Of a stretch of 64,000 nt of DNA, positions 1-8,160 are shown one piece after another. Position numbers and translations under genes: made by a program. The stretch is from positions 620,001 through 684,000 of the forward strand of contig NZ_JAUHJR010000002.1 of NCBI RefSeq assembly GCF_030412915.1, in the 5' to 3' direction. The stretch's first letter is position 1. Every line of letters starts with the position of its first letter. Source of the stretch: Nocardioides abyssi. Its GTDB lineage: Bacteria; Actinomycetota; Actinomycetes; Propionibacteriales; Nocardioidaceae. Under the pieces are notes generated by a model. That model made no database searches. It saw only the letters and a program-made list of their open reading frames with translations, and was not told where the DNA came from.

Positions 1-74
1 TCACCTCCAGCGACAACGACCAGTACCGCGCCGCGCTCGACGACGTCACCATCAGCGTCGGCGCGGTCGGCTGA
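1..74 (+). CDS. C-terminal end of an unidentified protein (partial)
   Basis: An open frame enters from the left edge and stops at TGA 72-74, encoding a tail ending in LDDVTISVGAVG. Tails of the type 'LDDVxI' are common at the end of beta-sandwich domains in secreted actinobacterial proteins, but 23 residues are too few to assign a family. The gene start lies outside the window. Confidence 0.45.
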   Translation, partial: TSSDNDQYRAALDDVTISVGAVG

Positions 75-147
75 GCGTGTCCCGGCACGGCCGGCCGGTC
101 CGGCCGAGGGGGTGCGACGGCGTCCCTCGAGGTGCGACCGTCGGTCC

Positions 148-666
148 ATGACCTACCCCGAGCCCTGGGGCGCGGCAGCCGCCTACCCGCCCGAGCGGTA
201 CGCCGCGGCGGAGCCGGCCACGGCGGCGACGCTCCGGCGGGCCGACGCGCCGGCCGACCTCGACACCCTGGGCGGGTTCGCCCACTACCTGGCCACCGGC
301 GCCTCGACGGACGGTCGCTACGGGCTGTACCGCTGGGACATGGGTCCGCAGCCCGGCGGGCCGGCGCCCCACTTCCACCGCACGATGTCCGAGGCGTTTT
401 TCGTGCTGTCCGGCACGGTCCGGCTGCACGACGGGCGCGGCTGGACCGACGCGGGGCCGGGCGACTTCTGCTTCGTGCCCGAGGGGTCGGTCCACGCCTT
501 CCGCAACGAGTCGGGGGAGGCGGCCTCGATGCTCATCCTCTTCGCGCCGGGCGCGCCGCGGGAGGCCTACTTCGAGGGCCTGGTCGCGATGTTCACGTCG
601 GGCCGCGAGGTGAGCCAGGAGGAGTACGTCGCGTTCTGCGCGCGCCACGACAACCACTTCGTCTGA
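148..666 (+). CDS. Single-domain cupin protein
   Basis: A 172-residue small beta-barrel protein. Cupin motif 1 is visible as H75, H77, E82 and G89, and motif 2 as G105, P111, H116 and N120, so the full 3-His/1-Glu metal site is present. The fold is typical of small dioxygenases, isomerases or sugar/small-molecule binding proteins; the substrate cannot be read from the sequence. ATG 148 is preferred because the sequence before it (from GTG 112) is Arg-rich and unlike a cupin N-terminus. The gene stands alone; the hydrolase that follows starts about 34 bases after its stop. Confidence 0.8.
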   Translation: MTYPEPWGAAAAYPPERYAAAEPATAATLRRADAPADLDTLGGFAHYLATGASTDGRYGLYRWDMGPQPGGPAPHFHRTMSEAFFVLSGTVRLHDGRGWTDAGPGDFCFVPEGSVHAFRNESGEAASMLILFAPGAPREAYFEGLVAMFTSGREVSQEEYVAFCARHDNHFV

Positions 667-700
667 GGTAACCCGGCGCGCGGGCGGTCGTTGGTCGGCC

Positions 701-2251
701 GTGCGACGACCCCGGACCGCCCGCGCCCTGGCCCTGCTGACCACCGCCCTGCTCGGTGCGACGGTCGCCGTCGCGCCACCCGGGTCCGCGGTGCGGGCCG
801 ACGACGGCCCGGCCGTGCACTCGCCGGTGTACGTCGCCCGCGACCTGCAGAACATCGCCGACGCCTACGGACGGATCACCGGGCCCGGCGGGCAGCTGCG
901 CGACCCGGCGTACCTCCCGGCGCTGGTGCAGCAGGTCGGTGCCACCTCGGTCGCCCAGCTGGTCGCGCAGGCGGCGAGCCCGAGCCGGCTCGCGCTGACC
1001 GCCGGCCAGGTCGTGCCCGGCTGGAACGTCGGCAACCCGCTGCGCGCCGGCTGGGACGGCACCCGCGGGCGGACCCGCGACGTGTCCTTCACCAACCGCT
1101 ACGGCGCGCTGCTGCGCGGCACGGTCCACCGCCCGCTCCCGGGCGCGAAGGACCCCTACACGGGCAAGCGGCTGCGCGGACCGTTCCCGGGCGTGGTCGT
1201 CACCCCCGGCTCGGTGCAGGGGTCCGAGGGGATGTACCGCTGGCTCGCTCAGGACCTCGCCGAGCGCGGGTACGTCGTGCTGACCTACGACGTGCAGGGC
1301 CAGGGCCGCAGCGAGACCCTGCCCCACGAGCCGGTGCCCGGGGCGGGCGACCAGCTCTCCGCGCTGCCGTTCTGCAACCCGTTCGCGCCCCCGCGCGACC
1401 GCGAGATGCTCGGCTGCCCGGGCGTGCCGTTCCAGCAGCTCGCCAACTTCGTGGTCGGCACCGAGGACGCCATCGACTTCTTCGTCTCGACCCCCGCGAA
1501 GCCCTACGCCAACCCCGCGTCGGCGGGCGCGAGCCCGGACCGGTTCAACCCGTTCTGGCGGCTCTTCGACCGCAGCCCCGACCGGCGCACGGCGACGCCG
1601 GGCCGCACCACGCGGCTCGCGATCATCGGGCACTCGCTGGGCGCCCGCGCGGTCTCGGAGGTGCAGGGCACCGACGACCGGGTGGCGACGGTCGTCGCGC
1701 TCGACAAGCTCTTCGCCGGCACCGACGGCGGGACGGTCCCGACGGTGCCGGCCAACGAGACCGTGCCGCGGGTGCCGGCGCTCGCGGTGCAGTCGGAGTA
1801 CGGGTTCACCGTCGCGCCGTACCTGCTCTCGGCCGGCACCTCGCTGGTGCCCTCGCCCTCCCTCGACGGGCCGGACCCGCGGCGCGAGCGGAAGGCCGGC
1901 TACGACCGGTGGGCGCGCTCGCGGCACGACGCGATGCTCGTCGTCCCGCGCGCCTCGACCCACCTCGACTACACCGACATCCCCCTGGTGCTGCCGGCGA
2001 GCCGGCACGGCCAGGCGCTCACCAGCGCCTACGTCCAGCGCTGGCTCGACCGCTACCTCAAGCACCGTGGCGGGCCGGAGGCGCTGCTGCGCACGTCGTT
2101 CCGCTACCTCGAGCCGACCGCGGGGGGCGGCCGCCAATCGGTGCGGCTGCAGCGGGACCCGCTGCTGAGCTTCTACTACTGCTCGGCCCACGACCTCGGC
2201 CGCGGCCGGGACCGGCTCTCCGACGGCGACGTCACCGGCGTCGGATGCTGA
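701..2251 (+). CDS. Secreted alpha/beta hydrolase
   Basis: A 516-residue exported protein. The N-terminus is a classical signal peptide (Arg-rich start, hydrophobic stretch LALLTTALLGATVAVA, cleavage likely near residues 25-32). The nucleophile elbow GHSLGAR places the catalytic Ser at residue 312, and a glycine-rich oxyanion region (VVTPGSVQG) lies upstream. Length and the paired-Cys segments suggest an extracellular esterase, lipase or peptidase of the large dienelactone-hydrolase-like type, but the substrate is not evident. GTG 701 is chosen because it puts the signal peptide at the N-terminus; TTG 691 is an in-frame alternative only if reading shifts, so it was not used. Confidence 0.8.
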   Translation: MRRPRTARALALLTTALLGATVAVAPPGSAVRADDGPAVHSPVYVARDLQNIADAYGRITGPGGQLRDPAYLPALVQQVGATSVAQLVAQAASPSRLALTAGQVVPGWNVGNPLRAGWDGTRGRTRDVSFTNRYGALLRGTVHRPLPGAKDPYTGKRLRGPFPGVVVTPGSVQGSEGMYRWLAQDLAERGYVVLTYDVQGQGRSETLPHEPVPGAGDQLSALPFCNPFAPPRDREMLGCPGVPFQQLANFVVGTEDAIDFFVSTPAKPYANPASAGASPDRFNPFWRLFDRSPDRRTATPGRTTRLAIIGHSLGARAVSEVQGTDDRVATVVALDKLFAGTDGGTVPTVPANETVPRVPALAVQSEYGFTVAPYLLSAGTSLVPSPSLDGPDPRRERKAGYDRWARSRHDAMLVVPRASTHLDYTDIPLVLPASRHGQALTSAYVQRWLDRYLKHRGGPEALLRTSFRYLEPTAGGGRQSVRLQRDPLLSFYYCSAHDLGRGRDRLSDGDVTGVGC

Positions 2252-2521
2252 TCGCGGACGGTGCGCAGTAGCAGTCCGGGAGGCGTGGCGCGGCCTTGTT
2301 ACCGAACCGTCACCTTTTCTTGGACGAAGAGGTGACCCCCCGCTAGGTTGCCGGTGCGGCTCGAGACCGGTGGGACGATTCGGGCGTCCTCCACTTCGTG
2401 GCCCGCGATCCGCCCCGGACGCGCGACGCGTGTCCGTGTGGTGTCGTGGTGTGCGTCGTCCGGCCGCAGGTCAGCGGTGCCGACGACAGGTCGGCGCCCA
2501 CGGTGGAGGAGCTGCACCCAA
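2252..2521 (+). promoter_or_regulatory. Leader region of the betaine transporter operon, with inverted repeat
   Basis: No gene is evident here. A 7-bp inverted repeat GTCACCT/AGGTGAC lies at 2309-2315 and 2330-2336, and a TAGGTT -10-like hexamer at 2344-2349. The roughly 170 bases between that hexamer and the proV start would form a long 5' leader. The repeat could be an operator for osmotic control or a weak terminator of the upstream hydrolase gene; the sequence alone does not decide. Confidence 0.3.
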
Positions 2522-3754
2522 GTGCCAGTCATCGAGGCGCACGAGGTCTTCAAGGTCTTCGGTCGCCGACCCGAACGTGCCGTCGAGCGCCTGCGGTCCG
2601 GCGCCACCCGCGAGGATCTGCGCGAGGAGGGCTGGACGGCCGCGGTCATCGACGCCTCCTTCGAGGTCGCCGAGGGCGAGATCTTCGTGGTCATGGGCCT
2701 GAGCGGCTCCGGCAAGTCCACCCTCATCCGCACCGTCAACGGCCTGCTGCCCCCGACGTCGGGCACGATCCGCGTGGGCGGCGACGACCTGACCTCGCTC
2801 GACGCCCGCGGGCTGCGACGGGTGCGCCGCGAGCGGGTGAGCATGGTCTTCCAGCACTTCGCGCTGCTGCCGCACCGCACCGTCGGCCAGAACGCGGCGT
2901 ACGGCCTCAAGGTGCGGGGGGTCAACCGCGCCGACCGCGAGCGCCGCGCCGAGCGCGCCCTGGAGCTGGTCGGCCTCGGCGGCTGGGGCGGCTCGCTGCC
3001 CGGTGAGCTGTCCGGCGGCATGCGGCAGCGCGTGGGCCTGGCCCGCGCGCTCGCGGCCGAGACCGACGTGATGCTCATGGACGAGGCGTTCAGCGCGCTC
3101 GACCCGCTGATCCGGCGCGAGATGCAGGACCAGCTCGTCGAGCTGCAGCACGAGCTGGGCAAGACGATCCTCTTCATCACCCACGACCTCAACGAGGCGA
3201 TGCGTCTCGGCGACCGGATCGCGATGATGCGCGACGGCCGCATCGTCCAGCAGGGCACCGCCGAGCAGATCCTCAACGACCCCGCCAACGACTACGTGGC
3301 CCAGTTCGTCCAGGACGTCGACCGCACCCGCGTGCTGACCGCCTCGTCGGTCATGGAGCCGCCCGTCGCGGTCATCGGCGCGAGCCAGGGCCCGCGCGCC
3401 GCGCACAAGGTCATCCGCGAGCACCAGCTCGCCGCGGTCATGGTCGTCGACCGGGACCGTCGCCTGCGCGGCGTGGTCACCGAGGCGGCCGCCGCCGACG
3501 CGGTCCGCGCCGGGCGCGACGACCTCACGGGCGTGATGGAGGCGGCGATCTCCGTCGGACCCGACACCTCCGTCGCCGACCTCTTCGCCGCGTCCGCGGA
3601 CAGCGCGACCGCGCTGGCCGTCATCGACGAGCGGGGCCGGCTGCTCGGGGTGATCCCGCGGGTCACCCTGCTCGCCGCCCTGGGCAGCGTCGCCGGGACC
3701 GAGGCGGCCGACGCCGTGCACCCGGTGCTCATCGAGGAAGGGGCGCCCGCATGA
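2522..3754 (+). CDS. proV: Glycine betaine/proline ABC transporter ATP-binding protein with CBS domains
   Basis: A 410-residue ATPase that drives import of compatible solutes (glycine betaine, proline betaine) at the inner face of the membrane. The Walker A motif GLSGSGKST is at residues 59-67, the ABC signature LSGGMRQR near 163 and Walker B LMDEAFSALD near 183. The C-terminal 130 residues form a pair of CBS domains, which in OpuA/ProV proteins sense ionic strength or nucleotides. The N-terminal insert (EAHEVFKVFG then a charged segment) is typical of ProV. GTG 2522 is preferred over in-frame positions from 2348 because it begins directly at the conserved ProV N-terminus. It overlaps proW by ATGA, so the two are translationally coupled. 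Confidence 0.92.
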   Translation: MPVIEAHEVFKVFGRRPERAVERLRSGATREDLREEGWTAAVIDASFEVAEGEIFVVMGLSGSGKSTLIRTVNGLLPPTSGTIRVGGDDLTSLDARGLRRVRRERVSMVFQHFALLPHRTVGQNAAYGLKVRGVNRADRERRAERALELVGLGGWGGSLPGELSGGMRQRVGLARALAAETDVMLMDEAFSALDPLIRREMQDQLVELQHELGKTILFITHDLNEAMRLGDRIAMMRDGRIVQQGTAEQILNDPANDYVAQFVQDVDRTRVLTASSVMEPPVAVIGASQGPRAAHKVIREHQLAAVMVVDRDRRLRGVVTEAAAADAVRAGRDDLTGVMEAAISVGPDTSVADLFAASADSATALAVIDERGRLLGVIPRVTLLAALGSVAGTEAADAVHPVLIEEGAPA

Positions 3755-4809
3755 GCGCGACCACCGACGTCCGACCGCTCGCCGCGGAGGACTGGGAGCG
3801 CGTCGACGGCGTCCCGCGCATCCCCCTCGGTGACTGGATCCTCGAGGGCTTCGAGTGGGTCCAGGACCACCTCGGCGGCGCGATCGACGCGGTCGCCGAC
3901 CTCACCGAGACCACCGTCGACGGGCTCACCGACCTGCTCGACGGGCCGGCGCCGCTGGTCACCGCCGCGGTGCTGGCGCTCGTGGCCTGGCTCGCCAAGG
4001 ACTGGAAGCTCGGCCTCGGCTCGTTCGTCGGGCTGGCCGGCGTCATCGGCGTCGAGCAGTGGACCAACGCGATGGCGACCCTGTCGCTCGTCCTGGTCGC
4101 GACGCTCGTCGCCCTGGTGATCGGCATCCCGCTGGGGGTGCTTGCCGCCCGCTCGGACCGGTTCAGCCGGATCGTGCGGCCCGTCATGGACCTGATGCAG
4201 ACGATGCCGGCGTTCGTCTGGCTCGTCCCGGTGGTCATGCTCTTCAGCATCGGCTCGCCGCCCGCGCTGGTCGCGACGGTGATCTTCGCGCTGCCCCCGG
4301 CGGTGCGGCTCACCGAGCTCGGCATCCGCCAGGTCGACGCCGAGGTCGTCGAGGCCGGGCACGCGTTCGGCGCGACCCCCGGTCAGATCCTCCGCGAGAC
4401 CCAGCTGCCGCTCGCCCTGCCGACCGTCATGGCCGGCGTCAACCAGGTGATCATGCTGGCGCTGTCGATGGCGGTCATCGCCGGTCTCGTCGGCGGTGGC
4501 GGCCTCGGCGGCGCGGTCACCAGCTCGATCTCCCGCCTCGACATCGGCCTCGGCTTCGAGGCCGGCCTCTCCGTGGTGGTGCTCGCGGTCTACCTCGACC
4601 GGGTCACCGCCTCGGCGGGCGGTCGTACGCCGGGTCGCGGGCGTCTGCGCACCCTCCTCGCCCGACGCCGGGCCACCGCGGACGCGGGCCCCTCGTCCGC
4701 GGCGGCCGGCTCGCTCTCCTCGACCGCCTCGGGCACCCCTGCCACCCCTGCCACCCCGGCGACTCCCGCCGACCCGGCCGCCTCGGAGCGGGAGGGCGCC
4801 CAGGCCTGA
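3751..4809 (+). CDS. proW: Glycine betaine ABC transporter permease
   Basis: A 352-residue integral membrane permease forming the channel for ProV. A long N-terminal cytoplasmic/amphipathic region (1-65) is followed by about six transmembrane helices. The EAA loop is visible around EAGHAFGATPGQILRETQLP near residues 205-224, the contact site for the ATPase. The ATG overlaps the proV stop (ATGA). The last 70 residues are unusual: after the final helix the chain becomes low-complexity Arg/Ser/Ala and then short TPA repeats coded by tandem 9-bp units (4736-4775), a tail not needed for transport. Confidence 0.9.
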   Translation: MSATTDVRPLAAEDWERVDGVPRIPLGDWILEGFEWVQDHLGGAIDAVADLTETTVDGLTDLLDGPAPLVTAAVLALVAWLAKDWKLGLGSFVGLAGVIGVEQWTNAMATLSLVLVATLVALVIGIPLGVLAARSDRFSRIVRPVMDLMQTMPAFVWLVPVVMLFSIGSPPALVATVIFALPPAVRLTELGIRQVDAEVVEAGHAFGATPGQILRETQLPLALPTVMAGVNQVIMLALSMAVIAGLVGGGGLGGAVTSSISRLDIGLGFEAGLSVVVLAVYLDRVTASAGGRTPGRGRLRTLLARRRATADAGPSSAAAGSLSSTASGTPATPATPATPADPAASEREGAQA

Positions 4810-4911
4810 CCCGGACCCTCCACCAGCCACCCGGCGCGGCCCGCACAGCCCGCCGGAGTCTCGGGGCCCGGTCCTCCCGGGCAGCCACGTGCACGACGAG
4901 AGGAACGACGA

Positions 4912-5826
4912 ATGAACAGCAAGCGGGCACTGCGCCGGGCCGTCGCGACGGCCAGCCTCCTGACCCTGGGGGCGATGGCGACCGCGTGCGGCTCCGACGA
5001 CGCATCCGACGACGCCTCCGCCAGCAGCGGCGGGGACAAGAACATCACCCTGGGGATCATCCCCTCGTGGACCGACGGCCTCAGCGCCGCGCACCTGTGG
5101 AAGAACGTCCTCGAGGACGAGGGCTACACGGTCGAGATCACCGAGATCTCCGAGGCCGCCCCGCTCTACACCGGCGTCGCCAACGGCGACATCGACATCT
5201 ACCCCTCGGCGTGGCCGCAGGTCACCCACGCGGCGTACATGGACCAGTTCGGTGACGACCTGGAGGACCTCGGCGCCTACTACGAGGGCGCCAAGCTGAC
5301 CTTCGCGGTGCCGGAGTACAGCGACCTCGAGTCGATCGCCGACCTGCAGGGCAAGGCCAGCGAGTACGACGGCAAGATCATCGGCATCGAGCCCGGCGCC
5401 GGCCTGACGAAGGTCACCAAGGAGTCGGTCATGCCGGCCTACGGCCTGGACGAGGACTTCGAGCTGGTCGAGTCCTCGACGACCGCGATGCTCGCCGAGC
5501 TGCGCAAGGCCACCGACGCCGAGCAGCCGATCGTCGTCACGCTGTGGAAGCCGTTCTGGGCCAACTCCGAGTTCCCGGTCAAGGACCTCGAGGACCCCGA
5601 GGGCGCGCTGGGCGAGGCCGAGACGCTGAACGCGATCGCGACCGAGGGCTTCTCCGAGGAGCACCCCGAGGTCGCCGAGATGATCAGCCGGCTGTCGCTC
5701 GACGACGACCAGTACGGCTCGCTGGAGAACCTCGTCGTCAACGAGTTCGGCGAGGGCCGCGAGGACGAGGCCGTCGAGGCCTGGCTCGAGGAGAACCCCG
5801 ACGTGCTGGAGGCGCTGAAGGGCTGA
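4912..5826 (+). CDS. proX: Glycine betaine substrate-binding lipoprotein
   Basis: A 304-residue extracellular binding protein of the OpuAC family that captures the betaine and delivers it to ProW. The lipoprotein signal ends at the Cys of AMATACGSDD (Cys 25). An acidic Ser/Asp linker is followed by the mature domain with aromatic residues (PSWTDG, YPSAWPQV, WKPFWAN) of the kind forming the Trp/Tyr cage for quaternary amines. The gene lies 102 bases after proW and completes the operon, which ends at a strong hairpin. The position after the permease and the lone transporter gene set support a role in osmotic stress. Confidence 0.92.
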   Translation: MNSKRALRRAVATASLLTLGAMATACGSDDASDDASASSGGDKNITLGIIPSWTDGLSAAHLWKNVLEDEGYTVEITEISEAAPLYTGVANGDIDIYPSAWPQVTHAAYMDQFGDDLEDLGAYYEGAKLTFAVPEYSDLESIADLQGKASEYDGKIIGIEPGAGLTKVTKESVMPAYGLDEDFELVESSTTAMLAELRKATDAEQPIVVTLWKPFWANSEFPVKDLEDPEGALGEAETLNAIATEGFSEEHPEVAEMISRLSLDDDQYGSLENLVVNEFGEGREDEAVEAWLEENPDVLEALKG

Positions 5827-5844
5827 CCACCCCGACGTACGCCG

Positions 5845-5871
5845 CGGGCCCCGCCGATGCGGCGGGGCCCG
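5845..5871 (+). terminator. Intrinsic terminator-like hairpin after proX
   Basis: A perfect 11-bp GC stem (5845-5855 pairing with 5861-5871) with the loop GATGC begins 18 bases after the proX stop. There is no T-run, as is usual in high-GC actinobacteria. It lies between convergent genes and could stop transcription from both sides. Confidence 0.75.
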
Positions 5872-5916
5872 TGGTGTGTCCGGGGCCCCGCCGGTTCCTG
5901 GCGACCGGCTCGAGCC

Positions 5917-7266
5917 TCAGCCCAGCACGGCGGGCAACCGCTCGTACCCGCGCAGGATGCGGGTGTCGCGGCGGGTGGCGCCGGGGGCCAGGCGGAGGTC
6001 GGGGAACCGCTCGGTGATCCGCTGGAGGCCGACCTGCCCCTCCATCCTCGCCAGGGCGGCGCCGAGGCAGAAGTGCCGGCCGGCGGAGAACGACACGTGG
6101 TCGGCGGCGTTCTCGCGGGCGACGTCGAAGCGGTGCGGGTCGGCGAAGACGTCGGGGTCGCGGTTGGCGCCGGCGAGCAGGGTGGTCACGACGGCGCCGC
6201 GGGGGACGCGGGTGCCGGCGATCTCGGTGTCGCGGACGACCGTGCGGCCGGTGAGCAGCACCGGCGGGTCGTGGCGCAGCACCTCCTCGACCGCGTTGGA
6301 CCACCGGTCGGGCTCCGCGGCGAGCAGCGTCCGCTGGTCGGGGTGCTCCTGGAGCAGCGCGATGCCGTTGGAGAGCAGGTTGACGGTCGTCTCGAACCCG
6401 GCCGCGAGCACCAGGCCCGCCGTCGCGATGAGCTCGCGGTCGGTCAGCGCGACGCCGTCGTCGTCGCGGGCGGCGACCATCTGGCTGAGCAGGTCGTCGC
6501 CGGGGTCGCGCCGCTTGGCCTCGATGTGGTCGACCAGCCAGGCCTCGAACGACGACAGCGCCCGCTCGACGGTGCGGAACCGGCGCCACGACAGGCCGAG
6601 GTCCAGGCTCGGCGCGGCCGCGGTGCCGAACTCCAGCACCGTGTGCCGCTCGGAGTCGGGCACGCCGAGGACCTCGGCGATCACCGTCACCGGCAGGAGG
6701 GCGCAGTAGGCCTCGACCAGGTCGACGGGGCGCCCGGCCCCGGCCTGCTGCTCCAGGGAGGTGAGCAGGTCGTCGGCGATCTCCTCGGTCCGCTCGCGCA
6801 GGCGCTGGACGGCCTTGACCGAGAAGACCCGGGTGACCAGCTTGCGCATCCGGGTGTGGTCCGGCGGCTCGGTGACCAGCAGCGACGGCGGCGTGAGCGG
6901 GCCCATCGGCGTCGTCCGGTGGGCCCAGCGACCGAGTCGGCCCAGCGGCCCGGCGCCGGTGCCGAGGTCGACCCCGGCGCGGACGTCGGGGTTGGCCAGC
7001 ACCTCGCGGACCACCGGCAGCGTCGCGGTGACGTACGCGTAGCGCGCCCGGTGGAGGGGGCCCTGCGCACGGATGGCGTCGAAGAGCTCGACGGGCGCGT
7101 CCGTGCTGGTGCTGGTGTGGACGATGAGCTGCCCGTGCAGGTCGCCGCGGCGGCCGGCGCTCGCGATCACGGTGCGGGGCAGCGCGTGCCCCAGGCCCCA
7201 CCGGACGGCGGGGCGCAGGGCGTCGGTGGTGCGCGCGGCCGGACGGGTCGCGGTGCGGAGCAGCAC
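5917..7266 (-). CDS. Cytochrome P450
   Basis: A 449-residue soluble bacterial P450 monooxygenase. The I-helix oxygen-binding motif AGFETT is at residues 289-294, the K-helix ExxR at E328-R331, and the heme-binding loop FSAGRHFCLG places the axial thiolate at Cys400. Substrate is not predictable. GTG 7266 is chosen because GGGAGGA lies 8-9 bases upstream. It needs a ferredoxin and reductase, neither of which is nearby. It is transcribed divergently from a TetR gene across a 58-base region full of GATAC/GTATC repeats, so TetR control is likely. Confidence 0.92.
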   Translation of the reverse strand: MLLRTATRPAARTTDALRPAVRWGLGHALPRTVIASAGRRGDLHGQLIVHTSTSTDAPVELFDAIRAQGPLHRARYAYVTATLPVVREVLANPDVRAGVDLGTGAGPLGRLGRWAHRTTPMGPLTPPSLLVTEPPDHTRMRKLVTRVFSVKAVQRLRERTEEIADDLLTSLEQQAGAGRPVDLVEAYCALLPVTVIAEVLGVPDSERHTVLEFGTAAAPSLDLGLSWRRFRTVERALSSFEAWLVDHIEAKRRDPGDDLLSQMVAARDDDGVALTDRELIATAGLVLAAGFETTVNLLSNGIALLQEHPDQRTLLAAEPDRWSNAVEEVLRHDPPVLLTGRTVVRDTEIAGTRVPRGAVVTTLLAGANRDPDVFADPHRFDVARENAADHVSFSAGRHFCLGAALARMEGQVGLQRITERFPDLRLAPGATRRDTRILRGYERLPAVLG

Positions 7267-7281
7267 GGAAGGTCCTCCCTC

Positions 7282-7315
7282 GATACTGAGCGGTATCCGA
7301 TACTTTCGAGTATCG
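7282..7315. promoter_or_regulatory. Putative TetR operator between P450 and regulator
   Basis: Two inverted repeats lie in tandem: GATAC-TGAGCG-GTATC at 7282-7297 and CGATACT-TTCG-AGTATCG at 7298-7315. The second covers TATCGT (7311-7316), a -10 candidate 8 bases before the TetR start. Placement between divergent genes fits autorepression plus control of the P450. Confidence 0.6.
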
Positions 7316-7324
7316 TCCCGGGCC

Positions 7325-8026
7325 ATGTCAACGGGATCGGCGGCCGGGTCGGTGTCCGGGTCGGCTTCCGCGACGTCCCGGGCGTCTGCGGCGTCGGGCG
7401 TGGAGGGCCGCCGCCGGCCCGCGCGCGAGGAGGTACGCCGCGCGCTGCTCGACGCGGCCGCCCGGACCTTCGCCCGCCAGGGGATCGACCGGACGAGCCT
7501 CGACGACGTGGCGGCCGCCGCGGGGTTCACCAAGGGCGCGGTCTACTCCAACTTCGGCAGCAAGGAGGGGCTGGTCGCCGCGCTCGCGGACGATCGCGTG
7601 TCGGCGTACCTCGACCTCGGGCTCGCCGCCGTCGACGACCCCTCCACGACGTTGGCCGAGCGGGCCCAGGCGCTCGGTGACCGGCTGACCGCCGCGAGCG
7701 ACGAGCAGCACGACTGGCACCTGCTCTTCCTCGAGCTGTGGCAGCGGGCCGTGCGCACCGGGCGGGCCGACGACTCCTTCGTGCTGCGCCACCGCGAGCT
7801 GCGCGCCACCGTCGCCGAGGCGGTCACCGCGCACGCCGAGCAGGCCGGCGCCGAGCTGCCCCTGCCCGCGTCGTCGGTGGCGACGCTGCTGCTCGCGCTC
7901 TCCAACGGGCTCGCCATCGAGCGGACGACCGACCCCGCCGCCGTGCCCGACGACCTGATGGGCCGGGTGCTTGCTCTCCTCGTCGGCGGCACCCCTCCGG
8001 CCCGGACCGGACCGGACCACCCCTGA
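7325..8026 (+). CDS. TetR/AcrR family transcriptional regulator
   Basis: A 233-residue repressor. After a Ser/Ala-rich N-terminal tail (1-27) comes the TetR DNA-binding domain (about 33-85), with the helix-turn-helix segment SLDDVAAAAGFTKGAVYSNF and the recognition-helix ending YSNFGSKEGL. The rest is the helical ligand-binding domain. It lies divergent from the P450, with paired palindromes between them, so it probably represses the P450 and itself and responds to the P450 substrate or a related compound. ATG 7325 is the only start that keeps the HTH close to the N-terminus without crossing the operator. Confidence 0.88.
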   Translation: MSTGSAAGSVSGSASATSRASAASGVEGRRRPAREEVRRALLDAAARTFARQGIDRTSLDDVAAAAGFTKGAVYSNFGSKEGLVAALADDRVSAYLDLGLAAVDDPSTTLAERAQALGDRLTAASDEQHDWHLLFLELWQRAVRTGRADDSFVLRHRELRATVAEAVTAHAEQAGAELPLPASSVATLLLALSNGLAIERTTDPAAVPDDLMGRVLALLVGGTPPARTGPDHP

Positions 8027-8088
8027 CCTGGGGGTTTGTGGCCACCGCGGGCCGGGCACCAGCCCGTCACCCCCGAGAAAGGTGAACC

Positions 8089-8160
8089 ATGAACACCCGC
8101 ACCATCGCCGTCATCGCCCTGATCATCGCCGTCATCGTCCTGGCCCTGCTCGTCCTCTGA
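8089..8160 (+). CDS. 23-residue single-helix membrane peptide
   Basis: A short ORF, ATG 8089 to TGA 8160, with an AAAGGTG ribosome-binding site 4-5 bases upstream. The product MNTRTIAVIALIIAVIVL followed by ALLVL is four polar residues and one hydrophobic helix, a good membrane-spanning peptide. Its stop overlaps the possible CTG start of the next gene. The alternative reading of the same bases (GTG 8082 in another frame) gives a His/Arg/Pro-rich stretch that looks non-biological, which favours this frame. Function unknown; such peptides often modulate membrane proteins. Confidence 0.55.
   Translation: MNTRTIAVIALIIAVIVLALLVL

Noticed and set aside
8082-8160. His/Arg/Pro-rich N-terminus for the hydrolase from GTG 8082
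   Set aside because: Composition is unlike any family N-terminus; the overlapping frame gives a credible membrane peptide with a ribosome-binding site.
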